64,000 nucleotides of DNA from Pseudonocardia nematodicida (GTDB lineage: Bacteria; Actinomycetota; Actinomycetes; Mycobacteriales; Pseudonocardiaceae), in assembly GCF_040105385.1 (NCBI RefSeq), contig NZ_JBEDNQ010000003.1, positions 186,001-250,000 on the forward strand. The letters are read 5' to 3'. The notes beneath the pieces are model-generated. The model had not been told where the DNA came from, made no database searches, and saw only the letters and a list, made by a program, of their open reading frames with translations. Below are positions 18,441-26,740 of the stretch, piece after piece (position 1 is the first letter of the stretch; each line of letters opens with the position of its first letter). The position numbers were made by a program, and so were the translations under genes.

Positions 18441-20113
18441 TGTCCGCTCTCCTGACTCTCGCTGCGGCACCCGTCCCGCCGATCACCCCGGACTCCGGGG
18501 GCAGCCCGATGCTCATCATCCTGCTGCTCGTGCCGGTGCTGGGTGCGCTGGCGATGTACCCGCTGCGGCACAACACACCGGTGGCCAAGGCCGTCGCCAT
18601 GGCGACGGCGCTGCTCGAGTTCGTGCTCGTCGTCGTCGCGTGGTCGCTCTACTCGATCCCGTCCGCGCAGGCCGGCACCCGGTTCCAGTTCGAGTTCTCG
18701 ATGTCCTGGATCCCGGCGTTCGGCACGCACATCGCGTTCGGCGTCGACGGCATCGCCCTGGCGATGATCGCGCTGACCGCGTTCCTGGTGCCCGGGCTGA
18801 TGCTGTTCGCCTGGGCCGAGAAGCTGCCCGAGGGCCGCACCGCGGCGGGCTACTTCGCGCTGCTGCTGGCCACCGAGGCGACCCTGGTCGGTGTCTTCGC
18901 CGCCACCGACGTCTTCCTGTTCTACGTGTTCTTCGAGGCCATGCTGGTCCCGATGTACTTCCTCATCGGACGCTTCGGCGGCCCGAGGCGCCAGTACGCG
19001 GCGGTGAAGTTCTTCCTGTACTCGCTGCTCGGCGGCCTGATCATGCTGGCGTCGCTGATCGGCCTGTTCGTGACCAGCGCCGAGCAGCTCGGGCAGGGCA
19101 CCTTCACCTGGGCCGAGCTGCAGGCGATCGCCGCCGACACCCCGACGACCACCCAGATCTGGCTGTTCCTGGGCTTCTTCATCGCCTTCGCGATCAAGGC
19201 CCCGCTGGTGCCGTTCCACACCTGGCTGCCCGACGCCGGCGCCGAGGCCCCGATCGTCGGCGCGGTGCTGCTGGTCGGCGTGCTGGACAAGGTCGGCACC
19301 TACGGGTTCCTGCGCTACCTGCTCCCGCTCTTCCCGCAGGCCAGCCAGGTCCTCGCGCCGCTGGTGCTGGTGCTCGCCGTCGCGGGCATCATCTACGCCG
19401 CGCTGCTCGCGGTCGGCCAGACCGACATGGGCCGGTTCGTCGCCTACACCTCGGTGGCGCACTTCGGGTTCATCGCGCTGGGGATCTTCGCGTTCTCCAG
19501 CCAGGCGTTCGCCGGGGCGAGCCTGTACATGGTCAACCACGGCCTCTCGACCGGGATGCTGTTCGTGATGGTCGGCGTGCTGATCAGCCGCGGCGGCTCG
19601 CGCCTGATCAGCGACTACGGCGGCGTCGCGAAGATCGCGCCGGTGATGGCCGGCTGCCTGCTGGTGGCCGGGATGTCGTCGCTGGCACTGCCGGGCACGA
19701 ACTCGTTCGTCTCCGAGTTCCTGGTGCTGCTGGGCGCGTTCCCGAACCGGCCGGTGTTCACGATCATCGGCACGATCGGGATCATCGTCGCCGCGCTCTA
19801 CGTGCTCTGGTTCTACCAGCGCACCATGCAGGGCCCGGTCCGCGGCAGCGCGGTGATCGCGGCCCTGGAGCGCGGTGGTGCCGGCGGCCCGGGGTCGATG
19901 ATCGACCCGGCCGTCGCGGCGCAGCGCAAGGGGAGCGGCTTCCCCGACCTGACCGGGCGTGAGATCGGCGTGCTCGCGCCGCTGATCGTCGTCATCGTCG
20001 TGCTCGGCTTCTACCCGGCGCCGGTCCTCGACCTGATCAACCCGTCGGTGACGGCGACCATGGCCGAGCTCGGCCTGCCCGACCCGGTGCCCGCTGGAGG
20101 GATCGTCCGATGA
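18440..20113 (+). CDS. nuoM: NADH-quinone oxidoreductase subunit M
   Basis: A 557-aa antiporter-like proton-pumping subunit with about 14 helices. The channel residues are seen in FYVFFEAMLVPMYFLIGRFG (key Glu near residue 163), KAPLVPFHTWLPDAGAEAP near 255 and YTSVAHFGFIALG near 335. A ~40-residue polar loop near 480-510 is somewhat extended. Overlaps nuoN by 4 nt. Confidence 0.95.
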   Translation: MSALLTLAAAPVPPITPDSGGSPMLIILLLVPVLGALAMYPLRHNTPVAKAVAMATALLEFVLVVVAWSLYSIPSAQAGTRFQFEFSMSWIPAFGTHIAFGVDGIALAMIALTAFLVPGLMLFAWAEKLPEGRTAAGYFALLLATEATLVGVFAATDVFLFYVFFEAMLVPMYFLIGRFGGPRRQYAAVKFFLYSLLGGLIMLASLIGLFVTSAEQLGQGTFTWAELQAIAADTPTTTQIWLFLGFFIAFAIKAPLVPFHTWLPDAGAEAPIVGAVLLVGVLDKVGTYGFLRYLLPLFPQASQVLAPLVLVLAVAGIIYAALLAVGQTDMGRFVAYTSVAHFGFIALGIFAFSSQAFAGASLYMVNHGLSTGMLFVMVGVLISRGGSRLISDYGGVAKIAPVMAGCLLVAGMSSLALPGTNSFVSEFLVLLGAFPNRPVFTIIGTIGIIVAALYVLWFYQRTMQGPVRGSAVIAALERGGAGGPGSMIDPAVAAQRKGSGFPDLTGREIGVLAPLIVVIVVLGFYPAPVLDLINPSVTATMAELGLPDPVPAGGIVR

Positions 20114-21732
20114 GTGGGTTGAGTGTGCTCGCCCAGGCACCCACGCAGATCCAGATGCCGCCGATCGACTGGGCGGCCTCGGGGCCACTGTGGATCGTGT
20201 TCGTCGGCGCGTGCGTGTCGGTGCTGCTGGAGGCGTTCCTGCCCCGGCACCAGCGCTGGCCGGTGCAGGTGCTGTGGACCGTGCTGACGCTGGTCGTCGC
20301 GTTGATCGCGCTGGGCGGCTACGCCCTGACCGGGCCGGGCGCCGTGCTCACCTTCGGCTCCGCGCTGTCGGTCGACACGCCGTCGTTGTTCCTCTGGGGT
20401 TCGCTGCTGGTGCTGGCGATCCCGAGCGTGCTGCTGCTGGCCGACCGCTCGGTCGAGCCCGGTGGGGTGTTCGTCGCGTCGGCGGCCGACCGGGCCGCGG
20501 CCCGCGGTGGCGGAGGGTCCGGCGGTGGCGACGGCGCCGCGGGAGAGCACGTCGACCGGTCCTACGGGCTGCCCGGCCAGGCGCCGACGATGCAGACCGA
20601 GCCGTTCCCGTTCGTGCTGTTCGCGGTCGGCGGCATGATGGCCTTCGTCGCCGCGAACGACCTGCTGACGATGTTCATCGCGCTCGAGGTGCTCTCGCTG
20701 CCGCTGTACCTGCTGTGCGGGCTGGCCCGGCGACGCCGGCTGCTCTCGCAGGAGGCCGCGGTCAAGTACTTCCTGCTGGGCGCGTTCGGGTCGGCGTTCT
20801 TCCTCTACGGCATCGCGCTGCTCTACGGCTACGCCGGCTCGGTGCGGCTCACCGCGATCTCGGAGGCGACGGCCGGCTCGCTGGCCTCGGACACGCTGCT
20901 GTTCGCCGGCCTGGCGCTGCTGCTGGTCGGGCTGCTGTTCAAGGGCTCGGTGGCGCCGTTCCACACCTGGACACCGGACGTCTACCAGGGCGCCCCGACC
21001 CCGGTCACCGCCTTCATGGCGGCCTGCACCAAGGTCGCCGCCTTCGGCGCCATCGCCCGCGTGCTCTACGTCGGGTTCGGCAGCACCGTCTGGGAGTGGC
21101 GTGGCGTGCTCTGGGCGGTCGCGATCGTCTCGATGGTCGTCGGCGCGGTGCTCGGCCTGACCCAGACCGACGTGAAGCGCATGATCGCCTACTCGTCGAT
21201 CGCGCACGCCGGGTTCCTGATGCTGGGCGCCATGACGATCACCCCGGCGGGGACTGCCGGCCTGGTGTTCTACCTGGTGGCCTACGGCTTCACCACGATC
21301 GCGGTGTTCGGGATCGTCTCGCTGGTCCGCGGACCGGACGGCGAGGCCTCGCACCTCTCGGCGTGGGCCGGGCTGGCGAAGCGGTCGCCGCTGGTCGCCG
21401 GGGTCATGACGTTCCTCCTGCTGGCACTGGCTGGGATCCCGCTGACCAGCGGTTTCACCGCCAAGTTCGCGGTGTTCTCGGCGGCCTCGGCGGACGGTCT
21501 GGCCCCGCTGGTGGTGATCGCACTGATCGCGAGCGCGGTGGCGGCGTTCTTCTACCTGCGGATCGTCGTGCTGATGTACTTCAGCGAGCCGGCGGCGGAC
21601 GGCCCGGCGGTCGTCGTGCCGGGGGCGTTCACCACGGTGGCGATCACCCTGGGGACGCTGGCGACCCTGCTGCTGGGGATTATTCCCACACCGGTGCTCG
21701 ATTGGGCTGCCAGCGGCGCGTTCGCGGGCTGA
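20110..21732 (+). CDS. nuoN: NADH-quinone oxidoreductase subunit N
   Basis: A 540-aa antiporter-like subunit. The conserved channel motifs FIALEVLSLPLYLLCG near residue 195, GSVAPFHTWTPDVYQGAPTP near 280 and MIAYSSIAHAGFL near 355 are present. A Gly/Ser-rich polar loop (GGGGSGGGDGAAGEH) near 135-150 is an insertion relative to E. coli. Last structural gene of the complex I operon; grcC1 starts 12 nt later. Confidence 0.95.
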   Translation: MSGLSVLAQAPTQIQMPPIDWAASGPLWIVFVGACVSVLLEAFLPRHQRWPVQVLWTVLTLVVALIALGGYALTGPGAVLTFGSALSVDTPSLFLWGSLLVLAIPSVLLLADRSVEPGGVFVASAADRAAARGGGGSGGGDGAAGEHVDRSYGLPGQAPTMQTEPFPFVLFAVGGMMAFVAANDLLTMFIALEVLSLPLYLLCGLARRRRLLSQEAAVKYFLLGAFGSAFFLYGIALLYGYAGSVRLTAISEATAGSLASDTLLFAGLALLLVGLLFKGSVAPFHTWTPDVYQGAPTPVTAFMAACTKVAAFGAIARVLYVGFGSTVWEWRGVLWAVAIVSMVVGAVLGLTQTDVKRMIAYSSIAHAGFLMLGAMTITPAGTAGLVFYLVAYGFTTIAVFGIVSLVRGPDGEASHLSAWAGLAKRSPLVAGVMTFLLLALAGIPLTSGFTAKFAVFSAASADGLAPLVVIALIASAVAAFFYLRIVVLMYFSEPAADGPAVVVPGAFTTVAITLGTLATLLLGIIPTPVLDWAASGAFAG

Positions 21733-21744
21733 CGTTCGTAGGCT

Positions 21745-22758
21745 GTGGGGGTGGAGACGCAGAGTGTGGCCGGGATCCGGATGGCCGATCCGGACCTGGC
21801 GGAGGCCACCGCGGACGGCCTGAAGCGGGTGGAGGACCTGCTGCACCGTGAGGTGCACAGCGACTACGAGTTCGTCACGGAGACGTCTCTGCACCTGATC
21901 GAGGCCGGCGGCAAGCGCTTCCGGCCGCTGTTCACGCTGCTCGCCGCCCAGATCGGCCCGCACCCGGAGCGGGACGGCGTGATCACCGCCGCGGCCGTCG
22001 TGGAGCTCATCCACCTGGCCACGCTCTACCACGACGACGTGATGGACGAGGCCGCGATGCGTCGCGGCGCGGAGTCGGCGAACTCCCGCTGGGACAACTC
22101 GGTGGCGATCCTGACCGGCGACTTCCTGTTCGCGCACGCGTCGCGGCTGGTCGCCGACCTCGGCCCGGACGCCGTCCGGATCATCGCCGAGACGTTCGCC
22201 CAGCTGGTGACCGGGCAGATGCGCGAGACCCGCGGGCCCAAGACGGGCGACGACCCGGTCGAGCACTACCTGCGGGTGGTCGCGGAGAAGACCGGGTCGC
22301 TGATCGCCACCTCCGGCCGGTACGGCGGGATGTTCTCCGGCGCGCCCGTCGAGCACGTCGAGGCGCTGCACCGGTTCGGCGACGTCATCGGGACCGCGTT
22401 CCAGATCTCCGACGACATCATCGACATCGCAAGCCCGTCCGGGGACTCCGGCAAGACGCCGGGCACCGACCTGCGCGAGGGCGTGCACACCCTGCCGATG
22501 CTCTACGCGCTGCGCGACGCCGACGACTCGCCGGACGCCCGGCGGCTGCGCGACCTGCTCGCCCGCCCGATCACCGACGACGACGAGGTCGCCGAGGCCC
22601 TGGGGCTGCTGCGGGCCGGTCGCGGGCTGGCCGAGGCCCGGGAGACCGTCGCCGGGTACGCAGACCGGGCCCGCGCCGAGCTGGACGTGCTGCCCGCCTG
22701 CCCGGCGATCGAGGCGCTGCGCACCCTGACCGACTACACCGTCGAGCGCACCGGCTGA
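21745..22758 (+). CDS. grcC1: Long-chain (all-trans) polyprenyl diphosphate synthase
   Basis: A 337-aa trans-isoprenyl diphosphate synthase that builds the menaquinone side chain from FPP/GGPP and IPP. The substrate signature GGKRFRP is near residue 53. The two Asp-rich motifs are LYHDDVMDEA near 94 and QISDDIIDIA near 220. The GTG start 12 nt after nuoN was used; a second GTG two codons on is equally possible. Close spacing suggests co-transcription with nuo, coupling quinone supply to complex I. Confidence 0.88.
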   Translation: MGVETQSVAGIRMADPDLAEATADGLKRVEDLLHREVHSDYEFVTETSLHLIEAGGKRFRPLFTLLAAQIGPHPERDGVITAAAVVELIHLATLYHDDVMDEAAMRRGAESANSRWDNSVAILTGDFLFAHASRLVADLGPDAVRIIAETFAQLVTGQMRETRGPKTGDDPVEHYLRVVAEKTGSLIATSGRYGGMFSGAPVEHVEALHRFGDVIGTAFQISDDIIDIASPSGDSGKTPGTDLREGVHTLPMLYALRDADDSPDARRLRDLLARPITDDDEVAEALGLLRAGRGLAEARETVAGYADRARAELDVLPACPAIEALRTLTDYTVERTG

Positions 22759-22863
22759 GCGGAGCGTGCGGGGCGGTCCCCGGTGCCGAGCGGAGCCTGC
22801 CGACGCGCGCATCGGAGCCGCGCGGGCCGGCGGGCGCGACACTCCGGGCGCTGAGCCCGATCC

Positions 22864-22927
22864 CCGCCGAGATACGTCCCAGCGGGCCGTGGAGATCGAC
22901 AACTCCCGCTGGGACGTATCTCGGCGG
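22864..22927. terminator. Perfect 23-bp inverted repeat between grcC1 and rarD
   Basis: Arms 22864-22886 and 22905-22927 are exact reverse complements over 23 bp (core GAGATACGTCCCAGCGGG), separated by an 18-nt loop. It lies between two convergent genes, so a bidirectional terminator is the simplest reading. The stem is unusually long and perfect and its core is not GC-only, so a dispersed palindromic repeat is also possible. Confidence 0.75.
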
Positions 22928-22942
22928 TGATTCCGGCGCCGG

Positions 22943-23872
22943 TCAGGCCGCCGGGACCGGGGCGGGCCGGCGGGCGGTGCGGACGAGGTCCACGGTGAAG
23001 ATCACCAGGGCCAGCCAGACCAGCACGAAACCCGCCCAGCGCGACGGCGGCATCTGCTGGCCCACGACGAGCACGCCCCAGAGGAACTGCAGCGTCGGGT
23101 TGACGTACATCAGGACCCCGAGCGTGGAGAGCGGGATCCGCCGCGCGGACGCGCCGTAGAGCAGCAGCGGAAGCGCCGTGACCGGCGCGGTGGCGACGAG
23201 CAGCAGCAGGTGACCGGGGCCGAGGGCGGTGAAGGTCCCGGCGCCGGCGAGCTCCAGTGCCAGGACGACACCCGCCGCGGGTACGACGAGGACGACGCCC
23301 TCCGCGGCCAGCCCGGCCGCCGGCGGCAGCGGCACGGTCGCCTTGATCAGCCCGTAGAACCCGAACGAGAACGCCAGCACCAGCGAGAGCCAGGGCCACG
23401 CCCCGCCGCCGACCGCGATGACGACGACCGCCACCGTCGCGACGCCCAGCGCGACCCACTGGGCGGGTCGCAGGCGCTCCCGCAGGATCAGCACCCCGAG
23501 CAGCACGCTCACCAGCGGGCTGACGTAGTAGCCGAGTGCGGCCTCGACGACCAGACCGATCGAGACGCCCCAGATGTACAGGCCCCAGTTGACGGCGATG
23601 AGCACCGACGCGGCGGTGACGGCCGCCCAGCCGCGGGCGCCGAGCCCGCGCAGGTGCCGGAACCCGCGCATCGCGAGCAGCACCACGGACATGAGCACCG
23701 CGGTCCACAGGATGCGGTGGGCGAGCACCTCGAACGGTGCCGCGGACGCGAGCAGCACCCAGAACGCGGGGAACAGCCCCCAGAGCGTGTACGCGCCGAG
23801 CCCGAGGAACAGACCCGGACGGTTCAGCTCACTCCGAACGGGGGTGGTCCGTTCGGTGGAATGATTGCTCAT
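22943..23872 (-). CDS. rarD: RarD/EamA-family transporter
   Basis: A 309-aa inner-membrane permease of the drug/metabolite superfamily with ten predicted helices in two EamA repeats. RarD traits include GLGAYTLWGLFPAFW near residue 24, EVLAHRILWT near 47 and VNWGLYIWGVS near 100. The substrate is unknown (RarD was named for chloramphenicol sensitivity). The ATG MSNHSTERTT was chosen; the upstream in-frame sequence is not membrane-like. Monocistronic and convergent with grcC1. Confidence 0.85.
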   Translation of the reverse strand: MSNHSTERTTPVRSELNRPGLFLGLGAYTLWGLFPAFWVLLASAAPFEVLAHRILWTAVLMSVVLLAMRGFRHLRGLGARGWAAVTAASVLIAVNWGLYIWGVSIGLVVEAALGYYVSPLVSVLLGVLILRERLRPAQWVALGVATVAVVVIAVGGGAWPWLSLVLAFSFGFYGLIKATVPLPPAAGLAAEGVVLVVPAAGVVLALELAGAGTFTALGPGHLLLLVATAPVTALPLLLYGASARRIPLSTLGVLMYVNPTLQFLWGVLVVGQQMPPSRWAGFVLVWLALVIFTVDLVRTARRPAPVPAA

Positions 23873-24012
23873 CGTGGTCCCGAACCCCGTCGCCGCACAG
23901 GCACCATGATCCCCTGACGGCGGCACGGTCGTGCGCGCGCCCGACCGGCGTGCGCGATCCGTGATATCAAGCACTGCGCCCGGGTCGGTTCCGGGCGGAC
24001 GGAGGTCCGGTC

Positions 24013-25329
24013 ATGGACTGGATGTGGGTACTGCTGGCGATCGTGGTCGTGCTGGTGGTGGTGGGGCTCCTGGTGGGCCGCGCCCGCCGACGTCCGGGAT
24101 CCGGGGACCGGGAGGCTGTGGCAGCGTCCCCGGTCGCGCCCGGCACCGCGGCGGCAGCCGACCCGCCGGACCCCGTGTCGGCGCCCGAGAACCGGGGCGC
24201 CCCGCGATCCGCACCGGGCGTGGCCGGCGGCCCGGCCGCCGGTGGAGCCGACCTGTTCGAGCCGGCGGGTGCTGTCGGTCCGGCCGGGGACGAGCGGGCG
24301 CGCACGGAGGCCTCGACCCCCGGTGGCGACGAGGAGCCCCCGCCCGCGCCCCCCGAGGACGACGACGCCGGAGCGGAGCGGCCGGACGGCTCGGCGGGGC
24401 CGGGCGGTGTGACCGCGCTCGGGGCCGAGCCGGACGCCGGCCCCGAAGCGGCGGACCACGAGGCCGGGACGCCCTCGGAGGCACCTGCGCCGCCCGAGTC
24501 ACCGGGAACGTCGGTGCCCGGCGCCGCTGCCGCCCCGGCAGCGGGCACGACGGCGGTGGGTACGGGCACGCCGGCGGTGGGCGAGACGGCGGCGGCCACG
24601 GGCACGACGGCGGTGGGCGCGACGGCGGAGGGTGCCACCGCGGCCCGGACGCCCCACGAGATCACCGCGTCTGACGGCACCGCGTCTGACGGCACCGCGT
24701 CTGACGGCACGGCGTCTGAAGGCGCCGCGTCCGGGAGCGCCGCGTCCGGGGCCACGACGACCGAAGCCGTCGCGACCACGGGCGCCTCGTCCATCCGGTC
24801 CGAGGAGGATCCCGCGGGCGAGGACGCGGACGTCCCGGAGCCGCGCAACGGTGACGACCCGCCGGAGGGCGACCGGCCGGCGGACGAGGCCGAGGACGAC
24901 GGGACGGCCTCCACCGGCCGCCACGCGTTGCGCGAGGGCACGGAGGCGCAGCCGCTGCCGGAGGTCGACCTGCCCGCGCAGGCGGGGCCGCCCGAGCCGC
25001 TGGCGGTGCCGTCCCGGACCGCCGCGCAGGCGTCGGGAGGATCGGCACTGGCCGCGCTGGACTCGCGCCTGATCGGCCCGACGGCGACGGCCACGCCGGT
25101 CCCGGAGGGGTCCCGCCCCGGGCCGTACTCCGGCTCGATACTCGCACCGGCCGACGGCGCCGACCCGCCGGAGAGCCACCGGATCAAGGTGCACAGCGGC
25201 TCGCGGCGCTTCCACTCGACGGAATCGCCGTACTACGTGCGGACCCGCGCCGACCTGTACTTCAGCAGCGAGGCCTCGGCGCGCGGCGCCGGGTTCATCG
25301 CCTGGCACGAGCGCCCCGGAGCTCGCTGA
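24013..25329 (+). CDS. Sunset-domain protein with N-terminal membrane anchor and repeat-rich linker
   Basis: A 438-aa protein. One transmembrane helix at residues 4-25 (WVLLAIVVVLVVVGLLVG) is followed by Arg residues. A ~350-residue disordered linker rich in Ala, Thr, Gly, Pro, Asp and Glu follows. The C-terminal ~45 residues (HRIKVHSGSRRFHS, SPYYVRT, ADLYFSSEASARGAGF) match the short sunset domain found at the end of various actinobacterial and chloroplast-type proteins. The domain's role is not established. The linker contains tandem ASDGT repeats that are also DNA-level repeats. Likely a membrane-tethered cytoplasmic protein. Confidence 0.7.
   Translation: MDWMWVLLAIVVVLVVVGLLVGRARRRPGSGDREAVAASPVAPGTAAAADPPDPVSAPENRGAPRSAPGVAGGPAAGGADLFEPAGAVGPAGDERARTEASTPGGDEEPPPAPPEDDDAGAERPDGSAGPGGVTALGAEPDAGPEAADHEAGTPSEAPAPPESPGTSVPGAAAAPAAGTTAVGTGTPAVGETAAATGTTAVGATAEGATAARTPHEITASDGTASDGTASDGTASEGAASGSAASGATTTEAVATTGASSIRSEEDPAGEDADVPEPRNGDDPPEGDRPADEAEDDGTASTGRHALREGTEAQPLPEVDLPAQAGPPEPLAVPSRTAAQASGGSALAALDSRLIGPTATATPVPEGSRPGPYSGSILAPADGADPPESHRIKVHSGSRRFHSTESPYYVRTRADLYFSSEASARGAGFIAWHERPGAR
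24667..24726 (+). repeat. Four 15-bp tandem repeats within the linker gene
   Basis: The unit GCGTCTGACGGCACC occurs four times head to tail (24667, 24682, 24697, 24712; the last copy has changed bases), coding ASDGT repeats. A looser GGCACGACGGCGGTGGG-like repeat precedes it at about 24542-24630. In-frame slippage would vary linker length without disrupting the gene. Confidence 0.8.
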
Positions 25330-25669
25330 CCCGGTCCCGGGCACCGACCTCGCAGACCGATTTCCCGACGTCGCAGCAGCCACCGAGGCTGCGAGGTCCA
25401 CACGCGCCCTGCGAGGTCGGCGGGGAGCGTCCGGTCGCCGCGCGCCGGTGGGGCGTACGCGCGCGGCACGACGCGCGCGTCCTCCCGGATCCCGCGCGTC
25501 CGCCGACGGGGCGCGCGTCTCGGGCTCTCGGCCGGCGGGCGGGACGCGGCGCGGAAGGCGCGGTACGGGACGACACGGCGTGGCCGGCACGACCCGGCGC
25601 GGCACGAACGACGACGGCCCCGGCGCCTCTGTCGGAGGGGCCGGGGCCGTCGTCGCGGGCGCGGAGGAC
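25330..25669. other. Intergenic region with ctgcgaggtc repeats
   Basis: 340 nt between convergent genes. It contains CCGACCTCGCAG at 25344-25355 and its exact reverse complement at 25409-25420, with a third CTGCGAGGTC copy at 25389-25398 and a related GACGTCGCAG at about 25367. The rest, about 25430-25600, is extremely GC-rich without a convincing gene. A terminator closes the region. Confidence 0.5.
25610..25654. terminator. Terminator hairpin downstream of korB
   Basis: A 15-bp perfect stem (25610-25624 with 25640-25654, core GACGGCCCCGGC) with a 15-nt loop ends 15 nt before the korB stop on the minus strand. It probably terminates the korAB transcript. Confidence 0.7.
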
Positions 25670-26740
25670 CTAGAGGATGGTCCAGGTGTCGCGGCCGTTG
25701 AGCAGGGCCTGCAGGTCCGCGTCCGGGCGGGCGTCGGTCGCCACCTGGACCTGGGCGCGGGCCGCGTCGTCGTAGGTCGTGCGCGGCGCGTTGCGGAAGA
25801 TCCCGGTGACGGTGTGGTTGAGGTCCTGGTCCGAGAGCCGGGACAGCGCGAAGGCGAGCTCGTGGTCGGTCTCGTCGTGGGTGACGATCTTCGACTCGTC
25901 GACCGAGGAGGCCTCGACGACGGCGAGCCCGAAGCCCTTCTGGACGACGGCGTGCGAGCCGTGCCCGTCCGGGCCGGGGGTGCCGAAGCGGATCGGTTCG
26001 CCGTGGGTGACGGGGATGAGCCGGTTCTCGGTGTCGCCCTTGCGGAGCACGTCGAAGCTGCCGTCGTTGAAGATCGGGCAGTCCTGGAAGATCTCGACCA
26101 GCGCGGAGCCGCGGTGCTCGGCGGCGGCCTGCAGCACCGCCTTGAGGTTGTTGCGGTCGGAGTCCAGCGCGCGCCCGACGAAGCTGGCCTCGGCGCCCAG
26201 TGCCAGTGAGATCGGGTTGAACGGGTGGTCGAGTGACCCCATCGGCGTCGACTTGGTGACCTTGCCGACCTCGGAGGTCGGCGAGTACTGCCCCTTGGTC
26301 AGCCCGTAGATCCGGTTGTTGAACAGCAGGATCTTGAGGTTGACGTTGCGGCGCAGCGCGTGGATCAGGTGGTTGCCGCCGATCGAGAGCGCGTCGCCGT
26401 CGCCGGTGACGACCCAGACCGACAGGTCGGGACGGGTGGTGGCCAGGCCGGTGGCGATCGTCGGCGCGCGGCCGTGGATCGAGTGCATCCCGTAGGTGTT
26501 GAGGTAGTACGGGAACCGGGAGCTGCAGCCGATCCCGGAGACGAAGACGGTGTTCTCCCGCTTGATCCCCAGTGTGGGCAGGAACTGGCGGACCGCGGCG
26601 AGCACGGCGTAGTCGCCGCAGCCGGGGCACCAGCGGACCTCCTGGTCGGAGGTGTAGTCCTTGGCGGTCTGCTTCGCGTCGGTCGTCGGGACCCCGTCGA
26701 GGCCCCCGATCGATGGCAGGCCCAGGTCGGTGGCGGTCAT
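25670..26740 (-). CDS. korB: 2-oxoglutarate:ferredoxin oxidoreductase subunit beta
   Basis: A 356-aa thiamine-diphosphate-binding subunit that, with KorA, converts 2-oxoglutarate and CoA to succinyl-CoA and reduces ferredoxin. WCPGCGDYAVL near residue 36 and GIGCSSRFPYY near 70 give cluster/TPP-associated Cys. The TPP fold motif GDGDALSIGGNHLIHALRRN is near 110. Start ATG overlaps the korA stop by 4 nt. This actinobacterial KorAB offers a CoA-dependent TCA route alongside 2-oxoglutarate dehydrogenase. Confidence 0.93.
   Translation of the reverse strand: MTATDLGLPSIGGLDGVPTTDAKQTAKDYTSDQEVRWCPGCGDYAVLAAVRQFLPTLGIKRENTVFVSGIGCSSRFPYYLNTYGMHSIHGRAPTIATGLATTRPDLSVWVVTGDGDALSIGGNHLIHALRRNVNLKILLFNNRIYGLTKGQYSPTSEVGKVTKSTPMGSLDHPFNPISLALGAEASFVGRALDSDRNNLKAVLQAAAEHRGSALVEIFQDCPIFNDGSFDVLRKGDTENRLIPVTHGEPIRFGTPGPDGHGSHAVVQKGFGLAVVEASSVDESKIVTHDETDHELAFALSRLSDQDLNHTVTGIFRNAPRTTYDDAARAQVQVATDARPDADLQALLNGRDTWTIL

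Noticed and set aside
20011..22902. A 963-codon minus-strand open frame under nuoN and grcC1
   Set aside because: Arg/Gln/His-rich antisense frame of well-identified genes.
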